DNA from: Chloroflexota bacterium
Lineage (GTDB): Bacteria; Chloroflexota; UBA6077; JADZDV01
Length of the DNA stretch: 5,617 bases
Direction of reading: 5' to 3'
Assembly: GCA_020850915.1 (NCBI GenBank)
Contig: JADZDV010000278.1
Span: 1 to 5,617, forward strand
The notes beneath the pieces were generated by a model that ran no database searches, had not been told where the DNA came from, and worked only from the letters and a program-made list of their open reading frames with translations. The translations under genes were made by a program, and so were the position numbers. Shown here piece by piece: positions 5,349 to 5,617 of this stretch (positions are counted from its first letter, which is position 1; every line of letters begins with the position of its first letter).

Positions 5349-5617
5349 ATGCAATTCCTCGAGCTGATCGCCCGCGCCCAGGGCTGTGCCGCCTGCCCGG
5401 CGATGGCCGGTCGCCGGCGCGTCTTGAGCGGCGCCAACGGCTCGCCGCTGGCGCCGCTCATGTTCATCGCCGAGGCGCCGGGCCGGCTGGGCGCCGAGCG
5501 GACGGGCGTGCCGTTCTCCGGCGACCAGGCCGGTCGCAGCTTTGAGCTGCTGCTCCGCGAGGCGCGGCTGACGCGCACTGAGGTCTTCGTCACCAATGCC
5601 GTGCTCTGCAACCCGCA
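5349..5617 (+). CDS. Uracil-DNA glycosylase, family-4-like (partial, 3' end beyond window)
   Basis: The first 89 codons are present and the gene runs off the window. The product is predicted to remove uracil from DNA in base-excision repair. Residues 12-17 (GCAACP) supply two cysteines, and C87 in FVTNAVLCNP (80-89) matches the third of the four 4Fe-4S cluster ligands of family 4 enzymes; the fourth would lie beyond the edge. The active-site loop is FIAEAPGR (39-46), followed by ERTGVPFSGDQAG (50-62), corresponding to the family pattern GEAPG..ED..G.PFVG.AG. Differences are Ala in place of the first Gly and SGDQAG in place of VGRAG, so it may be a variant subgroup. The ATG at 5349 is chosen because a start at the in-frame ATG 5403 would lose the first two cysteines. 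No clear ribosome binding site precedes it, and a long hairpin ends six bases upstream. Confidence 0.85.
   Translation, partial: MQFLELIARAQGCAACPAMAGRRRVLSGANGSPLAPLMFIAEAPGRLGAERTGVPFSGDQAGRSFELLLREARLTRTEVFVTNAVLCNP

Overview
This window comes from a GC-rich bacterium. Third codon positions are strongly G/C biased and base composition is roughly two thirds or more G+C by eye. The gene content (isocitrate lyase, a SulP transporter, AhpE-like peroxiredoxins, a family-4-like uracil-DNA glycosylase) and the TTG starts would fit a high-GC Chloroflexota or actinobacterial-type genome. That assignment is inference: no rRNA or other taxonomic marker is present. All real genes read on the + strand.

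Layout: (1) A complete isocitrate lyase gene (aceA, glyoxylate shunt) ends in a strong intrinsic terminator with a 15-bp stem. (2) An AT-rich island carries a good sigma-70-like promoter with an inverted repeat between its -35 and -10 boxes. It drives a two-gene operon: a small cysteine-free ArsR-type winged-helix regulator that starts at a TTG, overlapping by 4 bases a SulP-family anion transporter with a C-terminal STAS domain. (3) About 590 bases without a convincing gene follow. They are very GC-rich and full of short perfect hairpins, and they end in a likely promoter. (4) Two tandem one-cysteine peroxiredoxins of the AhpE type follow. The first has the usual catalytic Cys (PLAYTGGC) and a perfect 12-bp intrinsic terminator. 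(5) The second is about 60% identical to the first, but its peroxidatic Cys codon is an in-frame TGA (PLAFTGG-TGA). The frame stays open and homologous on both sides. A stem-loop with an AGUUU apical loop starts three bases after the TGA, as expected of a bacterial SECIS element. The best reading is a selenocysteine-containing peroxiredoxin that ordinary gene callers would split or discard. (6) After a long hairpin, the window ends inside a uracil-DNA glycosylase-like gene.

The main discovery candidate is the selenoprotein peroxiredoxin next to its cysteine paralogue: the pair is a natural Sec/Cys comparison in one locus. The peroxiredoxins and the DNA-repair enzyme could serve peroxide and oxidative-damage defence, but the terminators indicate they are separate transcription units. 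The ArsR-SulP pair looks like a self-regulated anion-transport operon. Its substrate and signal cannot be read from the sequence.
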